A stretch of 16,263 nucleotides of DNA from the NCBI GenBank assembly GCA_000997465.1, contig LCBW01000006.1:1-16263 (forward strand). The letters are read 5' to 3'. Each line of letters begins with the position of its first letter. Positions within the stretch are counted from its first letter, which is position 1. A program made the translations under genes and the position numbers. A model generated the notes under the pieces. The model did not search any database, was not told the DNA's origin, and saw nothing but the letters and a program-made list of their open reading frames with translations. This DNA is from Parcubacteria group bacterium GW2011_GWC1_41_7 (GTDB taxonomy: Bacteria > Patescibacteriota > Minisyncoccia > UBA6257 > HR35). Below, piece after piece: positions 1 through 7,069 of the stretch.

Positions 1-1
1 A

Positions 2-100
2 GACGAGGATTTAAATGAAATTGAAGTGGAATACGAGAAAATATCATTTTTGTACGCAAAAGGCGATACCCTTATTTTTTTGGATAACAAAAACAAGTAT
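2..100 (+). pseudogene. Possible elongation factor P fragment, truncated
   Basis: Before dnaG becomes readable, frame 2 (from base 2) is open and encodes a peptide containing EKISFLYAKGDTLIFLDN. The pattern of a charged strand, then LY, two residues, GD, and F-x-D resembles the middle (OB-like) domain of elongation factor P, which typically reads YLYxDGDxxxFMDxETYEQ. EF-P rescues ribosomes stalled at polyproline. If this is right, the gene is cut at about base 95-103, where the reading continues as dnaG sequence in another frame. Only about 30 residues are visible and the match is by eye, so it could equally be an unrelated protein end. It contains no CPxH zinc-finger half, so it is not simply the missing dnaG N-terminus in a shifted frame. 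Confidence 0.33.
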
Positions 101-1614
101 GGAAATGTTTTGGGTGCGGAGAGGGAGGAGATGTTATCTCATTTTTTCAAAAAATTGAACATTTGGACTTTAAAGAGGCGTTGGATGTGTTGTGTGAGCG
201 GCTCGGAATAGAACGGCAAAAAATATCGCCAAAAGAAAAGGAGGAAAAAGATCTTATTTTTGAAATCAATCGAGTTGCTCTGCGGTTTTTTCGCAAGCAA
301 CTGCAAGAGAATAAAGATGCATTGCAGTATCTTACTAAACGCGGGTTGAAAGAAAAAACCATTGATTTTTTTAATCTTGGATACGCACCGGGGAATAGCG
401 GTTTGCGTGATTATTTATTTTCTCTTGGATATAACTTGCAGGACTTAGTGCGTGCGGGAGTAATCACCGGATACAAAGATGATAGGTTTCAATCGCGCAT
501 TATGTTTCCGATTTTAGATCACTTAGGGCGTATTGTAGCATTCACAGGACGCATTTTTCCAGAACTGGAAAATACCGCAAAATATTTAAATACCCCCGAT
601 ACGCCAGTATTTAAAAAATCACATATTTTGTATGGTCTCTATGATTCCGCCGTGCGTATTAAAGAAAAAAAAGAGGCGGTGGTGGTTGAAGGGCAGATGG
701 ATTTTTTACGTGCGTATCAAGAAGGTCTTAGCAATGTCATTGCAATTTCCGGCACCGCATTTACCCCGGAACAATTGCGTCTTTTAAAGCGCCATACCCA
801 AACAATTTTATTTGCGCTTGATGAGGATGATGCGGGACTAAAGGCAACGCTGCGGTCTGCGCCGCTTGCAAAGGCAGTCGGGTTTGAGGTAAAAAAACTC
901 GTCTTTTCAAGAGGGAAGGATTTAGCTGAATTTTTAGAAGGGGGAGATATTTCATCTCTTGAAACTATTTCGATTGCAGAATATGTATTTTCGTATGCGC
1001 AAAAAAAATATGATGCCAAAACCCTTGAGGGGAAAAAGGGGATTATGGAAATGTTTTTGCCGCAAATTAAATTTTTACATCCCGTAGAGGTTGATGGATG
1101 GGTGCAAAAATTGTCATCTCTTATTGGGGTGCGGCAAGATTTGATTATTGATGAGTTAAAAAAAATCGTCATTGACACCGGACAACCAGTTGAAAGTACA
1201 CCTCAAAAATTAACGCGCAGTGACTCTGCGATGCAGGATTTATTGACTATGCTTTTGAAAAAGTATCTGGGACTTGCGCTTTTCTTGAAAGACAATGAAG
1301 CAGTTCAAAGCGTCGCAGAATATGGGGAAATTTTTCAAAGCATTATAGAAAGCGTGCTTCAGCAAGAGACAACCGAAGAAACAGAAATGCTTGCTCTACA
1401 GGGCGCATACGATGCACAACAGCACGAAAATGTAAAAGGAGAACTCGAATTCTTATTACATGAGATCAAAAAAGAGCATTTGCGCAAGAAAATTAAGTCA
1501 TTTGTTGAGATTATGAAAGTTGCAAACTTAGATGAAACGGATACAATGTTAGAAGAAATAAGGGGGCTTACGAATCAATTGGAAAAGCTCGAAAAACAAC
1601 AACCATGGCAGTAA
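88..1614 (+). CDS. dnaG: DNA primase DnaG, N-terminus missing or disrupted
   Basis: DnaG synthesises the RNA primers for replication and works with the DnaB helicase. The primase frame is readable from base 88, just after an in-frame TAA at 85-87, and gives about 508 residues. It opens inside the CHC2 zinc finger: WKCFGCGEGGD (bases 100-132) holds the second Cys pair, but the first half (CPFH...TPSF) and the N-terminal helix are absent. Then follow the RNA polymerase domain (DRFQSRIMFPILDHLGRIVAFTGR) and the TOPRIM fold, with VVVEGQMDF (about 680-705, metal-binding Glu) and ALDEDDAG (about 817-840, acidic metal ligands). The helical C-terminal half should bind DnaB. The first good ATG is at 163, but conserved sequence extends upstream of it, so the true start is lost rather than internal. 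The gene overlaps rpoD by 10 nt, the classic dnaG-rpoD order. Identity is certain; intactness is doubtful. Confidence 0.93.
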   Translation, partial: QKQVWKCFGCGEGGDVISFFQKIEHLDFKEALDVLCERLGIERQKISPKEKEEKDLIFEINRVALRFFRKQLQENKDALQYLTKRGLKEKTIDFFNLGYAPGNSGLRDYLFSLGYNLQDLVRAGVITGYKDDRFQSRIMFPILDHLGRIVAFTGRIFPELENTAKYLNTPDTPVFKKSHILYGLYDSAVRIKEKKEAVVVEGQMDFLRAYQEGLSNVIAISGTAFTPEQLRLLKRHTQTILFALDEDDAGLKATLRSAPLAKAVGFEVKKLVFSRGKDLAEFLEGGDISSLETISIAEYVFSYAQKKYDAKTLEGKKGIMEMFLPQIKFLHPVEVDGWVQKLSSLIGVRQDLIIDELKKIVIDTGQPVESTPQKLTRSDSAMQDLLTMLLKKYLGLALFLKDNEAVQSVAEYGEIFQSIIESVLQQETTEETEMLALQGAYDAQQHENVKGELEFLLHEIKKEHLRKKIKSFVEIMKVANLDETDTMLEEIRGLTNQLEKLEKQQPWQ

Positions 1615-3029
1615 AAAAGAAACGCGGCAACGTTGTAAAACGTAAGCCGCAAGCTGTACTACGAAGTAAAAAAAGTGTTCAACATGGCACGCAAAATGTG
1701 TCGCAAGCTACGGTATCGCATAGTGCAAGACGCAAGCGCGAGCATTTATTTGTAAAACCAAAGAAAGTTGCAAAAGCCCCTAAAATTGCTCCTGTTGCAA
1801 AAAAAAACGGAGAAAAGAAAAAAGTTTCCCGAAGAAGCGCAAGCTCAGTGAAAGCAACTGCAAAACAAAAAGCAAAGCGCAAAGCAATTGTCAAATCCTT
1901 GAAATTTTCTGCAAAAAAAGGAACTTTAACAAAGAAAACTGGACGAAAAAAAGAGTCCGCAGTGATTGTGGGAGATAAAATAAAGGAACTGATTATCAAG
2001 GGAAAGGCGAAGGGATTTGTGACTGAATCTGAGGTGTTATATTATTTTCCGCATATTGATCAAAATATTGAGTTGCTTGAGAAAATTGCTGAAAAATTAG
2101 AAACTGCGGGAGTTGAATTGAAAAATACACAAGAACTTTGGGCAGAGCGCACTGCAGAGGAAAAAAAGAGTGATGATGAAATAAAATATGGCGTTGATAA
2201 TGTAAAAGGATTTCCCGATGCAATTCAGCGCTATTTACTTGAGATTGGGAAATACCCGTTGCTTGATAAAGACGAAGAAGTTGAACTTGCAAAAAAAGCA
2301 TCAGAAGGAGATGCAGACGCGCGCGAACGGCTAATGAAATCAAATTTGCGTTTAGTGGTCAATATCGCAAAAAAATATTATCAAAAAACAAAACAGTTGA
2401 GTTTTTTGGACTTAATTCAAGAGGGAAATACGGGTCTTGCAAAAGCAGTTGATCGGTTTGATTACAAGCGAGGATTTAAGTTTTCAACCTATGCGACGTG
2501 GTGGATTCGTCAAGCAATCACTCGTGCAATGGCAGATCACGCGCGAACCGTTCGTTTGCCGGTGCATATTATTGAAGAGCTATATCGTTTAAATAAAATT
2601 CGCAAAGCATTAAACCAGCAATTAGGACGCGACCCAGCACCTGAAGAGCTTGCCGCAGAATCCGGTCTTCCGCTTCGAAAGGTTCAGCGTTTGTTGAAAT
2701 TGACGCAAGATGCGGTTTCTTTGGAAACTCCTATCGGAGAGGGCGATACGGTTTTAGGTGAACTTATTCGCGATGAAGGCCAGCAGTCAACCGAAAAAGA
2801 AGCGGCATCTGAAATTTTTAAAGACAAGCTTCGCCAAGCTATTGCCGATCTTCCCGAGCGCGAGCAGGAAATTATCATGTTGCGCTATGGACTCAAGGAT
2901 AGCATCATGCACACCCTTGAGGAAGTAGGAAAGATTTTTGGTATCACCAGAGAGCGCGTGCGGCAGCTTGAAATCAAAGCGCTTAATCGGCTTAAAGATC
3001 ACCCGACGATTCAAAAGATTAAAGAGTAG
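1605..3029 (+). CDS. rpoD: RNA polymerase primary sigma factor (sigma-70) with lysine-rich N-terminal extension
   Basis: This is the housekeeping sigma factor, 474 aa, which directs RNA polymerase to promoters with -10 and -35 elements. Residues about 1-120 are very basic and low in complexity (many KKK, KAKRK and KKTGRKK runs). A region 1.1-like helical part follows (KIKELIIKGKAKGFVTESEV), then region 1.2 (DAIQRYLLEIGKYPLL) and region 2 (LMKSNLRLVVNIAKKY, LDLIQEGNTGL, FKFSTYATWWIRQAI: core binding and -10 recognition). Region 3 begins at RLPVHIIEEL. Region 4 ends with the helix-turn-helix TLEEVGKIFGITRERVRQ, which reads the -35. The ATG lies inside the dnaG stop region (10 nt overlap), so the two genes are probably translationally coupled; no Shine-Dalgarno is visible. 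The basic tail is unusual, since region 1.1 of most RpoD proteins is acidic and blocks DNA binding. Confidence 0.96.
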   Translation: MAVKKKRGNVVKRKPQAVLRSKKSVQHGTQNVSQATVSHSARRKREHLFVKPKKVAKAPKIAPVAKKNGEKKKVSRRSASSVKATAKQKAKRKAIVKSLKFSAKKGTLTKKTGRKKESAVIVGDKIKELIIKGKAKGFVTESEVLYYFPHIDQNIELLEKIAEKLETAGVELKNTQELWAERTAEEKKSDDEIKYGVDNVKGFPDAIQRYLLEIGKYPLLDKDEEVELAKKASEGDADARERLMKSNLRLVVNIAKKYYQKTKQLSFLDLIQEGNTGLAKAVDRFDYKRGFKFSTYATWWIRQAITRAMADHARTVRLPVHIIEELYRLNKIRKALNQQLGRDPAPEELAAESGLPLRKVQRLLKLTQDAVSLETPIGEGDTVLGELIRDEGQQSTEKEAASEIFKDKLRQAIADLPEREQEIIMLRYGLKDSIMHTLEEVGKIFGITRERVRQLEIKALNRLKDHPTIQKIKE

Positions 3030-3119
3030 CAGAGAATTAAAAAACAAAATTTTTTAAAGTATATAAATTTTTGGCTTTTACATTTTATTTTAGCTTTTGG
3101 GCTTCAACCTTTTATTTTT

Positions 3120-4235
3120 ATGTTATACCGCAAATACCGCCCCAGCACATTTGAAGACATTATCGGACAAGACATTATTGTGACGGTATTGAGGAATTTT
3201 TTAAAAAATGAGGAAAAACTTCCGCAGGGGTATGTGTTCGCAGGCCAGCGGGGAACCGGAAAAACAACAACAGCGCGCATTTTTGCAAAAACACTCAACT
3301 GTCAAAACGCAAAAAATGATCCGTGTGATACCTGTATGACGTGCGACCTTATTAATAAAAATCAATTTTTAGATTTGGTTGAAATTGATGCCGCCTCTCA
3401 CCGTGGCATTGATGAAATTCGCAATTTAAAAGAACATATCGGTTTTCGGCCTTTACAGGGAAAGTACAAAGTATTTATTTTAGATGAGGCGCACATGTTG
3501 ACTGCGCCAGCTTGGAACGCGCTGCTTAAAACATTAGAAGAACTCCCCAAAACCGTTATTTTTATTTTGGCAACAACTGAACCGGAAAAAATTCCAAACA
3601 CGATTTTGTCGCGCGTTCAACGATTTGATTTTCGGCGTATCGGGCTTGTTGATATGGTTGAAAAATTGAAAAAAATCTGTGCGCAAGAAGATATTCCATA
3701 CGAAGAGGGGGCGCTCTATATGATTGCAGAGGAATCGCAAGGCGCCATGCGAGACGCAGAAACGATGCTTGAAAAAATGTCGTTGTCTATAAAAGAGAAA
3801 AAGGGAGTAACTGAGACACTGGTAGAGGAATTTTTAGGAAAACTCAGTGCGCATAAAATATTAGAGTTTTTACAGAGTATTATTGCGCAAGATCATGAAG
3901 CCGCGCTCAATTTTATACAATCGGTCTATCAAGAGGGATTCGATCTGATACATTTCAATAAAGAAGCGTTGCGTATAGTACGGGAATTGCTGATTTTGAA
4001 AGTGCACCCGCAATGGAAAAATCAGCTTTCACGGCAATATCCAGTGGATGTACTTGAAAAAATAGAAGAAGTTGCAAAAACAGGATCTGCCGGATTATTC
4101 CGCCGCTTATTGAAAATATTTCTCCACTGTGAAATGCAGCTTCGACGGGAACCCCCGATTTTAACCTTACCATTAGAAATTGCAGTTGTTGAGGGAATTG
4201 CAATTGTAAAACTTTCTAAAAAAGGAGGAAAGTAA
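3120..4235 (+). CDS. dnaX: DNA polymerase III subunit gamma (DnaX), short form
   Basis: DnaX is the clamp-loader ATPase that opens the beta clamp and places it on primed DNA. The 371 aa product has the full AAA+ core. Walker A GQRGTGKTT has its Lys at 48. Four zinc-binding cysteines lie at 61, 69, 72 and 75. Walker B is VFILDEAHML, sensor 1 is FILATTEP, and the arginine-finger motif reads SRVQRFDF where most homologues have SRC. The collar domain III follows to about residue 360. The length fits a gamma-like protein; the C-terminal tau domains IV and V (DnaB and polymerase alpha contacts) are absent. It starts 90 nt after rpoD. That AT-rich gap holds a TATAAA at 3062-3067 and an imperfect tandem repeat ending at the start codon. 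No Shine-Dalgarno is visible. Confidence 0.95.
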   Translation: MLYRKYRPSTFEDIIGQDIIVTVLRNFLKNEEKLPQGYVFAGQRGTGKTTTARIFAKTLNCQNAKNDPCDTCMTCDLINKNQFLDLVEIDAASHRGIDEIRNLKEHIGFRPLQGKYKVFILDEAHMLTAPAWNALLKTLEELPKTVIFILATTEPEKIPNTILSRVQRFDFRRIGLVDMVEKLKKICAQEDIPYEEGALYMIAEESQGAMRDAETMLEKMSLSIKEKKGVTETLVEEFLGKLSAHKILEFLQSIIAQDHEAALNFIQSVYQEGFDLIHFNKEALRIVRELLILKVHPQWKNQLSRQYPVDVLEKIEEVAKTGSAGLFRRLLKIFLHCEMQLRREPPILTLPLEIAVVEGIAIVKLSKKGGK

Positions 4236-4258
4236 TAAATAAATAGAGAAATAAAAAT

Positions 4259-4298
4259 CCCCGCACAAAACAAGGATTGCTTGTATGTGTGGGGTTTT
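4259..4298. terminator. Bidirectional hairpin terminator between dnaX and purC-purE
   Basis: The arms CCCCGCAC (4259-4266) and GTGTGGGG (4287-4294) pair with one G-U. An inner stem ACAAG (4270-4274) with CTTGT (4280-4284) closes a 5 nt loop. On the plus strand TTTT follows at 4295-4298; on the minus strand ATTTTTATTT follows. It lies about 25 nt after the dnaX stop and about 13 nt after the purC-purE stop, so it can serve both convergent genes. The T tract is better on the minus side. Confidence 0.8.
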
Positions 4299-4311
4299 CG
4301 TGTAGCGCGGA

Positions 4312-5688
4312 TCAGGCGGGCGCCATGTTGGTGAGGCGCTTCTCCTGCTCTAAGCGCAGCGCGGCGTAGATCGCGGGATTGGACTGCGCGAGCATCTGCA
4401 ACGCGGCTAGTGCCGCGTTCTTGCTTGACAGCACGGTGAGGTTCGGTACCGCGCTGGGACAGCGCAGGCTGGACCACACGTCCTCCGGGTGATCATCGAT
4501 GTTGGCCGGCACGGAGATGACCGGACAGGTCACGTGTGCCGAAATCGTCGGACCAGCGCCGTTGCTCATCCCGACGTAGGCGATGACCACGGTCTGATCG
4601 GCCCGTTGTACCATGGCATCGAGTTCGGACAAGCCGAGTTCGGGCTGCTTGTGCATCGATCGTGTCACCTTGGCGATGCGTAGGAAGTCGTGCGCGCTCA
4701 GGTACTGGATCGTGTCGTAGGCCTGCAAGGCCTTCTCGATAGCGCCGATGTCATCCGAGTCGCTCCCACGCCAGACGATGACCTGTTGTGTCGGGATGGT
4801 GAAACGGCCCGTGAGGCCGGCGACGGTTTTGTAGATCCTCGCCATGCCCTCCAGGTCTCCCTTGGTGTCGTCGCGGTAGTACTGCTTGTCCATGTACTTG
4901 CCGCTTCTGTCCACGACGCGCCAGGAGTCCGCGTCGATCACATCGGCCACCACGAGATGCTTCTCGGAGGTGAAACCGAATTCGATCTTGAAGTCCACGA
5001 GCCGGTCCCCGATATCGACTTGCCGCCATGCGCCCTCGAGCACCAGGAAGGTGCGGCGCGCGATCTGCACGATCGCATCCAGTAGTTCCTTGACGTCATG
5101 GGACTCAGTGAGCCCGCTTTGCCAGGTGAAGTCCCTGCCGAAGACTTCCTCGCAGGTCAGGGTTAGGAAGGGATCCTTCTGGTCCCAGAGCGGCAGCTTC
5201 GGGTCGTAGAGGTTGAAGCGCATGGTCGGCTCTTCGCCTCCCATTACCACCTCAATCAGCGGATCGTCGCAGGGCAGTTCGTGCCCGGCGAAGGTTCGGC
5301 CACTGGTTTTGAGGTAGAGCTCCACGACCAGATTCGGGAAGACGTGACCCTTCCTCAAGTGGCGCATGCGCTTGAGAGCGCTGCCGTGCACCTCGCGTCG
5401 CGCCACCACCTCGAGCGGGATCATCGTGCACAGTTGCGCGACGAACTCGTTGGGACCGGTCTGCTCCTTGAAGGAGGTATGGACGTTCGCGTCCTGCAAC
5501 AGCCGGAAGACGTTGCAGGTAGTCGTGGTTGCCCATTCTCCTTTGCCGGGGATGATGTCGTGCCGAGCGCCGTCGCCCGCCGTAACATCATCCTTGGATT
5601 GCAGGATCGCCAGGGTGTTGTCATCAACGACCCTGAAAATCCGTTTGGTCTTTCCCTCCGCAAGAAGGGGTCCGCACTGGTAGCTCAT
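4312..5688 (-). CDS. Bifunctional SAICAR synthetase / AIR carboxylase fusion (PurC-PurE, PAICS-like)
   Basis: The product is predicted to carry out two consecutive de novo purine steps: AIR + CO2 to CAIR (PurE domain), then CAIR + Asp + ATP to SAICAR (PurC domain). It is 458 aa from ATG 5688, chosen because GGAAAGG lies 8 nt upstream; a GTG at 5694 would add two residues. The PurC part (about 1-290) has LLAEGKTKRIF, LQSKDDVTAGDG, VDFKIEFG (231-238), DVIDADSWR (249-257) and DKQYYRD (267-273). The PurE part (about 301-458) has VIVWRGSDSDD, LSAHD, GMSNGAGP (373-380), TCPVISVP and DVWSSLRCPS. The SNGAGP form resembles class II, animal-type AIR carboxylase, which needs no PurK, rather than the class I AGGAAHLPG form. 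The order PurC then PurE is that of animal PAICS. The gene is GC-rich (37 of 60 bases in 4981-5040), on the opposite strand to its neighbours, with its own promoter and terminator, which suggests horizontal transfer. No other purine gene is in view. Confidence 0.9.
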   Translation of the reverse strand: MSYQCGPLLAEGKTKRIFRVVDDNTLAILQSKDDVTAGDGARHDIIPGKGEWATTTTCNVFRLLQDANVHTSFKEQTGPNEFVAQLCTMIPLEVVARREVHGSALKRMRHLRKGHVFPNLVVELYLKTSGRTFAGHELPCDDPLIEVVMGGEEPTMRFNLYDPKLPLWDQKDPFLTLTCEEVFGRDFTWQSGLTESHDVKELLDAIVQIARRTFLVLEGAWRQVDIGDRLVDFKIEFGFTSEKHLVVADVIDADSWRVVDRSGKYMDKQYYRDDTKGDLEGMARIYKTVAGLTGRFTIPTQQVIVWRGSDSDDIGAIEKALQAYDTIQYLSAHDFLRIAKVTRSMHKQPELGLSELDAMVQRADQTVVIAYVGMSNGAGPTISAHVTCPVISVPANIDDHPEDVWSSLRCPSAVPNLTVLSSKNAALAALQMLAQSNPAIYAALRLEQEKRLTNMAPA

Positions 5689-5710
5689 GGCCACAGCCTT
5701 TCCGTTGAAC

Positions 5711-5767
5711 CGCGTTTTTGCGGCGTTCGCTTACGATAAGCCGCCTGAGCGGTAGCGTAGCGAACGC
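5711..5767 (-). other. Structured 5' leader of purC-purE (two hairpins)
   Basis: Read on the minus strand, the purC-purE leader contains a 9 bp perfect stem, GCGTTCGCT with AGCGAACGC (5723-5731 with 5759-5767). It extends past a bulge by 3 bp and encloses a second small stem, CCGC-CTGA-GCGG. It is followed by a weaker hairpin CCGC-loop-GCGG at 5711-5724, just before the ribosome binding site. No known riboswitch consensus was recognised, and there is no T tract to make the main stem a plain terminator. Confidence 0.5.
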
Positions 5768-5770
5768 GAT

Positions 5771-5814
5771 TGCAGTGTACTGCATATAGCATACCATAAA
5801 ATGTATCATGTCAA
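5771..5814 (-). promoter_or_regulatory. purC-purE sigma-70 promoter with dyad at the predicted start site
   Basis: On the minus strand a perfect -35 TTGACA (5809-5814) is followed by a 17 nt spacer and TGCTAT (5786-5791). The predicted start of transcription, about 5779, falls inside an inverted repeat with arms TGCAGT and ACTGCA (5771-5784) around a 2 nt centre. Its placement over the start site is what a repressor operator would show, but no regulator is identified. The -10 is only a half match. Confidence 0.6.
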
Positions 5815-5817
5815 AAA

Positions 5818-5846
5818 ATGAGAGATTTATTATATTTTGGTACAAT
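5818..5846 (+). promoter_or_regulatory. Probable promoter of tRNA-Gln
   Basis: ATGAGA (5818-5823, 4 of 6 to TTGACA), a 17 nt spacer and TACAAT (5841-5846, 5 of 6 to TATAAT) would start transcription near 5853, about 13 nt before the mature tRNA. It lies back to back with the purC-purE promoter, with only 3 bp between the two -35 boxes. Confidence 0.5.
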
Positions 5847-5865
5847 TATAGGTATATAAATACAT

Positions 5866-5936
5866 TGCCGGATCGTCTAATGGTAGGACATCGCCCTTTG
5901 GAGGCGAGTATCTAGGTCCGAATCCTAGTCCGGCAG
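5866..5936 (+). tRNA. tRNA-Gln (anticodon TTG)
   Basis: A complete cloverleaf of 71 nt folds by hand. The acceptor stem TGCCGGA/TCCGGCA is 7 bp and starts with the weak U1-A72 pair typical of tRNA-Gln. The D arm is GTCT-AATGGTA-GGAC. The anticodon stem TCGCC/GGCGA carries the loop CTTTGGA (anticodon TTG, reading CAA). The variable loop is 4 nt and the T arm is CTAGG-TCCGAAT-CCTAG. The discriminator is G5936. CCA is not encoded (CAT follows), so it must be added enzymatically. The T loop begins TC rather than the usual TTC. Confidence 0.95.
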
Positions 5937-5945
5937 CATCTATTT

Positions 5946-6518
5946 ATGTCAGAAAATTCAGAATTTCAATATAAGCCGTCTGTATGGCAAGAACCGTTTC
6001 GGAAAGTAAATGAAGAAATTGATTGGCTTGAAATTCGCGTTGAACCATCACCGCATATGGAGTTTCCAGATATTGATATGCAAAAATTAGCAGATATTCA
6101 ACCGGACATGTCCGGACGTATTGAGATAATTGAGGAATGGCTTGCGTTACCATTTATGTATGATCGATTTGGCAATGATCATGGATTGAGAGGAGCTTGG
6201 TGGCTTCAAGCAACAAGAGAGTGGGCAGAAAATCCTCGTGGCCAGGAATTTTTAGCTCAGTACAGGCAAAATAAATTTCGTGGGTCACAGGTAAACATTG
6301 TGTTTAATTCCATGGAATTTTTTACGTATTTATTGGGAAAGACGCAAGGAAGAGAAAATGAATTATATAAAAATTTAAAAAGAATTGTAGATGAAATAGA
6401 TATCAGATCGTATAATAATCATCAGGATATTGCACAAAGAAGGCAGTTTATTGATCGCTTATCCGCAAAGGCAATGGAGTTTTTGTCCGTGCTTTCACAG
6501 TCGCAGCAGCCACATTAA
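5946..6518 (+). CDS. Hypothetical protein, 190 aa
   Basis: I do not recognise a family. The product is 190 aa, probably cytoplasmic (no membrane segment), acidic and rich in Trp in the first 100 residues (VWQEPF, EIDWLEI, EEWLALPF, GAWWLQATREW), and helical towards the C-terminus. Base composition is like the native neighbours. The ATG lies only 10 nt after the 3' end of tRNA-Gln with no promoter or Shine-Dalgarno between, so it is probably co-transcribed with the tRNA, and tRNA 3' processing would leave an mRNA with almost no leader. The gene ends 17 nt before the FKBP gene. The long open frame and native composition support it as a real gene. Confidence 0.7.
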   Translation: MSENSEFQYKPSVWQEPFRKVNEEIDWLEIRVEPSPHMEFPDIDMQKLADIQPDMSGRIEIIEEWLALPFMYDRFGNDHGLRGAWWLQATREWAENPRGQEFLAQYRQNKFRGSQVNIVFNSMEFFTYLLGKTQGRENELYKNLKRIVDEIDIRSYNNHQDIAQRRQFIDRLSAKAMEFLSVLSQSQQPH

Positions 6519-6521
6519 ATA

Positions 6522-6527
6522 TATAAT
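6522..6527 (+). promoter_or_regulatory. -10 box of the FKBP gene, near-leaderless start
   Basis: A perfect TATAAT lies 8 nt before the ATG at 6536, so transcription would start at or within a base or two of the start codon. No convincing -35 was found, and the region is AT-rich, so chance is possible. Confidence 0.5.
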
Positions 6528-6535
6528 TAAAATTT

Positions 6536-7066
6536 ATGAACACACAAAAAATGTCAGCAGCACTTATCGGTCTTGTTATTGCAATTGTCGCAGGGATGGG
6601 ATACGTCGCATTGAAAAAATCAAATCAACCGGCAGTAAATGTTCAGCCCGAAATACAGCCGGAACAGGTACAACAGGTCAATACAACCTCAAGTGAAACG
6701 GCAACAACAAGTGTGGAGGGTTCAGTGACAGTTCAGGGCGGGTTGCAGATAAAAGATATAGTGGTGGGAACTGGAAAAGAGGTAAGGGCAGGGGATACGG
6801 TTCAGGTCCACTACACCGGAACATTAACTGACGGAACAAAGTTTGACAGTTCACGTGATCGCAATTTACCTTTTAGTTTTACAGTTGGTGCAAGACAAGT
6901 TATTCAGGGGTGGGATGTGGGACTTGTAGGTATGAAAGAAGGAGGAAAACGAACACTTACTATTTCGCCAGCACTTGGGTATGGAGAATCGGGAGCAGGA
7001 GGGGTTATTCCGGGAAATGCAACTCTTATGTTTGATATTGAACTTTTGAAAATTACACCACGGTAG
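6536..7066 (+). CDS. FKBP-type peptidyl-prolyl cis-trans isomerase, membrane-anchored
   Basis: Predicted proline isomerase and folding helper acting outside the membrane, 176 aa. Residues about 7-24 form a hydrophobic signal anchor (AALIGLVIAIVAGMGYVAL). A Thr/Ser/Gln-rich linker to about 60 follows, then one complete FKBP domain (about 66-176): VQVHYTGTLTDGTKFDSS, PFSFTVGARQVIQGWD, GMKEGGKRTLTISPALGYG, GVIPGNATLMFDIELL. The hydrophobic pocket residues (Y of HYTG, F of KFD, VI and W of VIQGW, Y of GYG) are all in place, so catalysis is likely. It is followed 3 nt later by the next membrane-anchored protein, which suggests one transcript. Confidence 0.93.
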   Translation: MNTQKMSAALIGLVIAIVAGMGYVALKKSNQPAVNVQPEIQPEQVQQVNTTSSETATTSVEGSVTVQGGLQIKDIVVGTGKEVRAGDTVQVHYTGTLTDGTKFDSSRDRNLPFSFTVGARQVIQGWDVGLVGMKEGGKRTLTISPALGYGESGAGGVIPGNATLMFDIELLKITPR

Positions 7067-7069
7067 AAA

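Noticed and set aside
26..211. 61 aa frame as a complete small gene
   Set aside because: The frame is already open at base 2, and after about base 100 it is only the shifted reading of the dnaG zinc finger, so it is a fragment and not a short gene.
4222..4228. AAGGAGG at the end of dnaX as a Shine-Dalgarno for a downstream plus-strand gene
   Set aside because: No plus-strand reading frame follows; the bases are Lys-Gly-Gly codons of dnaX.
4690..5739. Long plus-strand open frames inside the purC-purE region (for example 4690-5085 and 5281-5739)
   Set aside because: They are antisense to a gene with clear PurC and PurE motifs; GC-rich DNA has few stops, and they show no family motifs or start signals.
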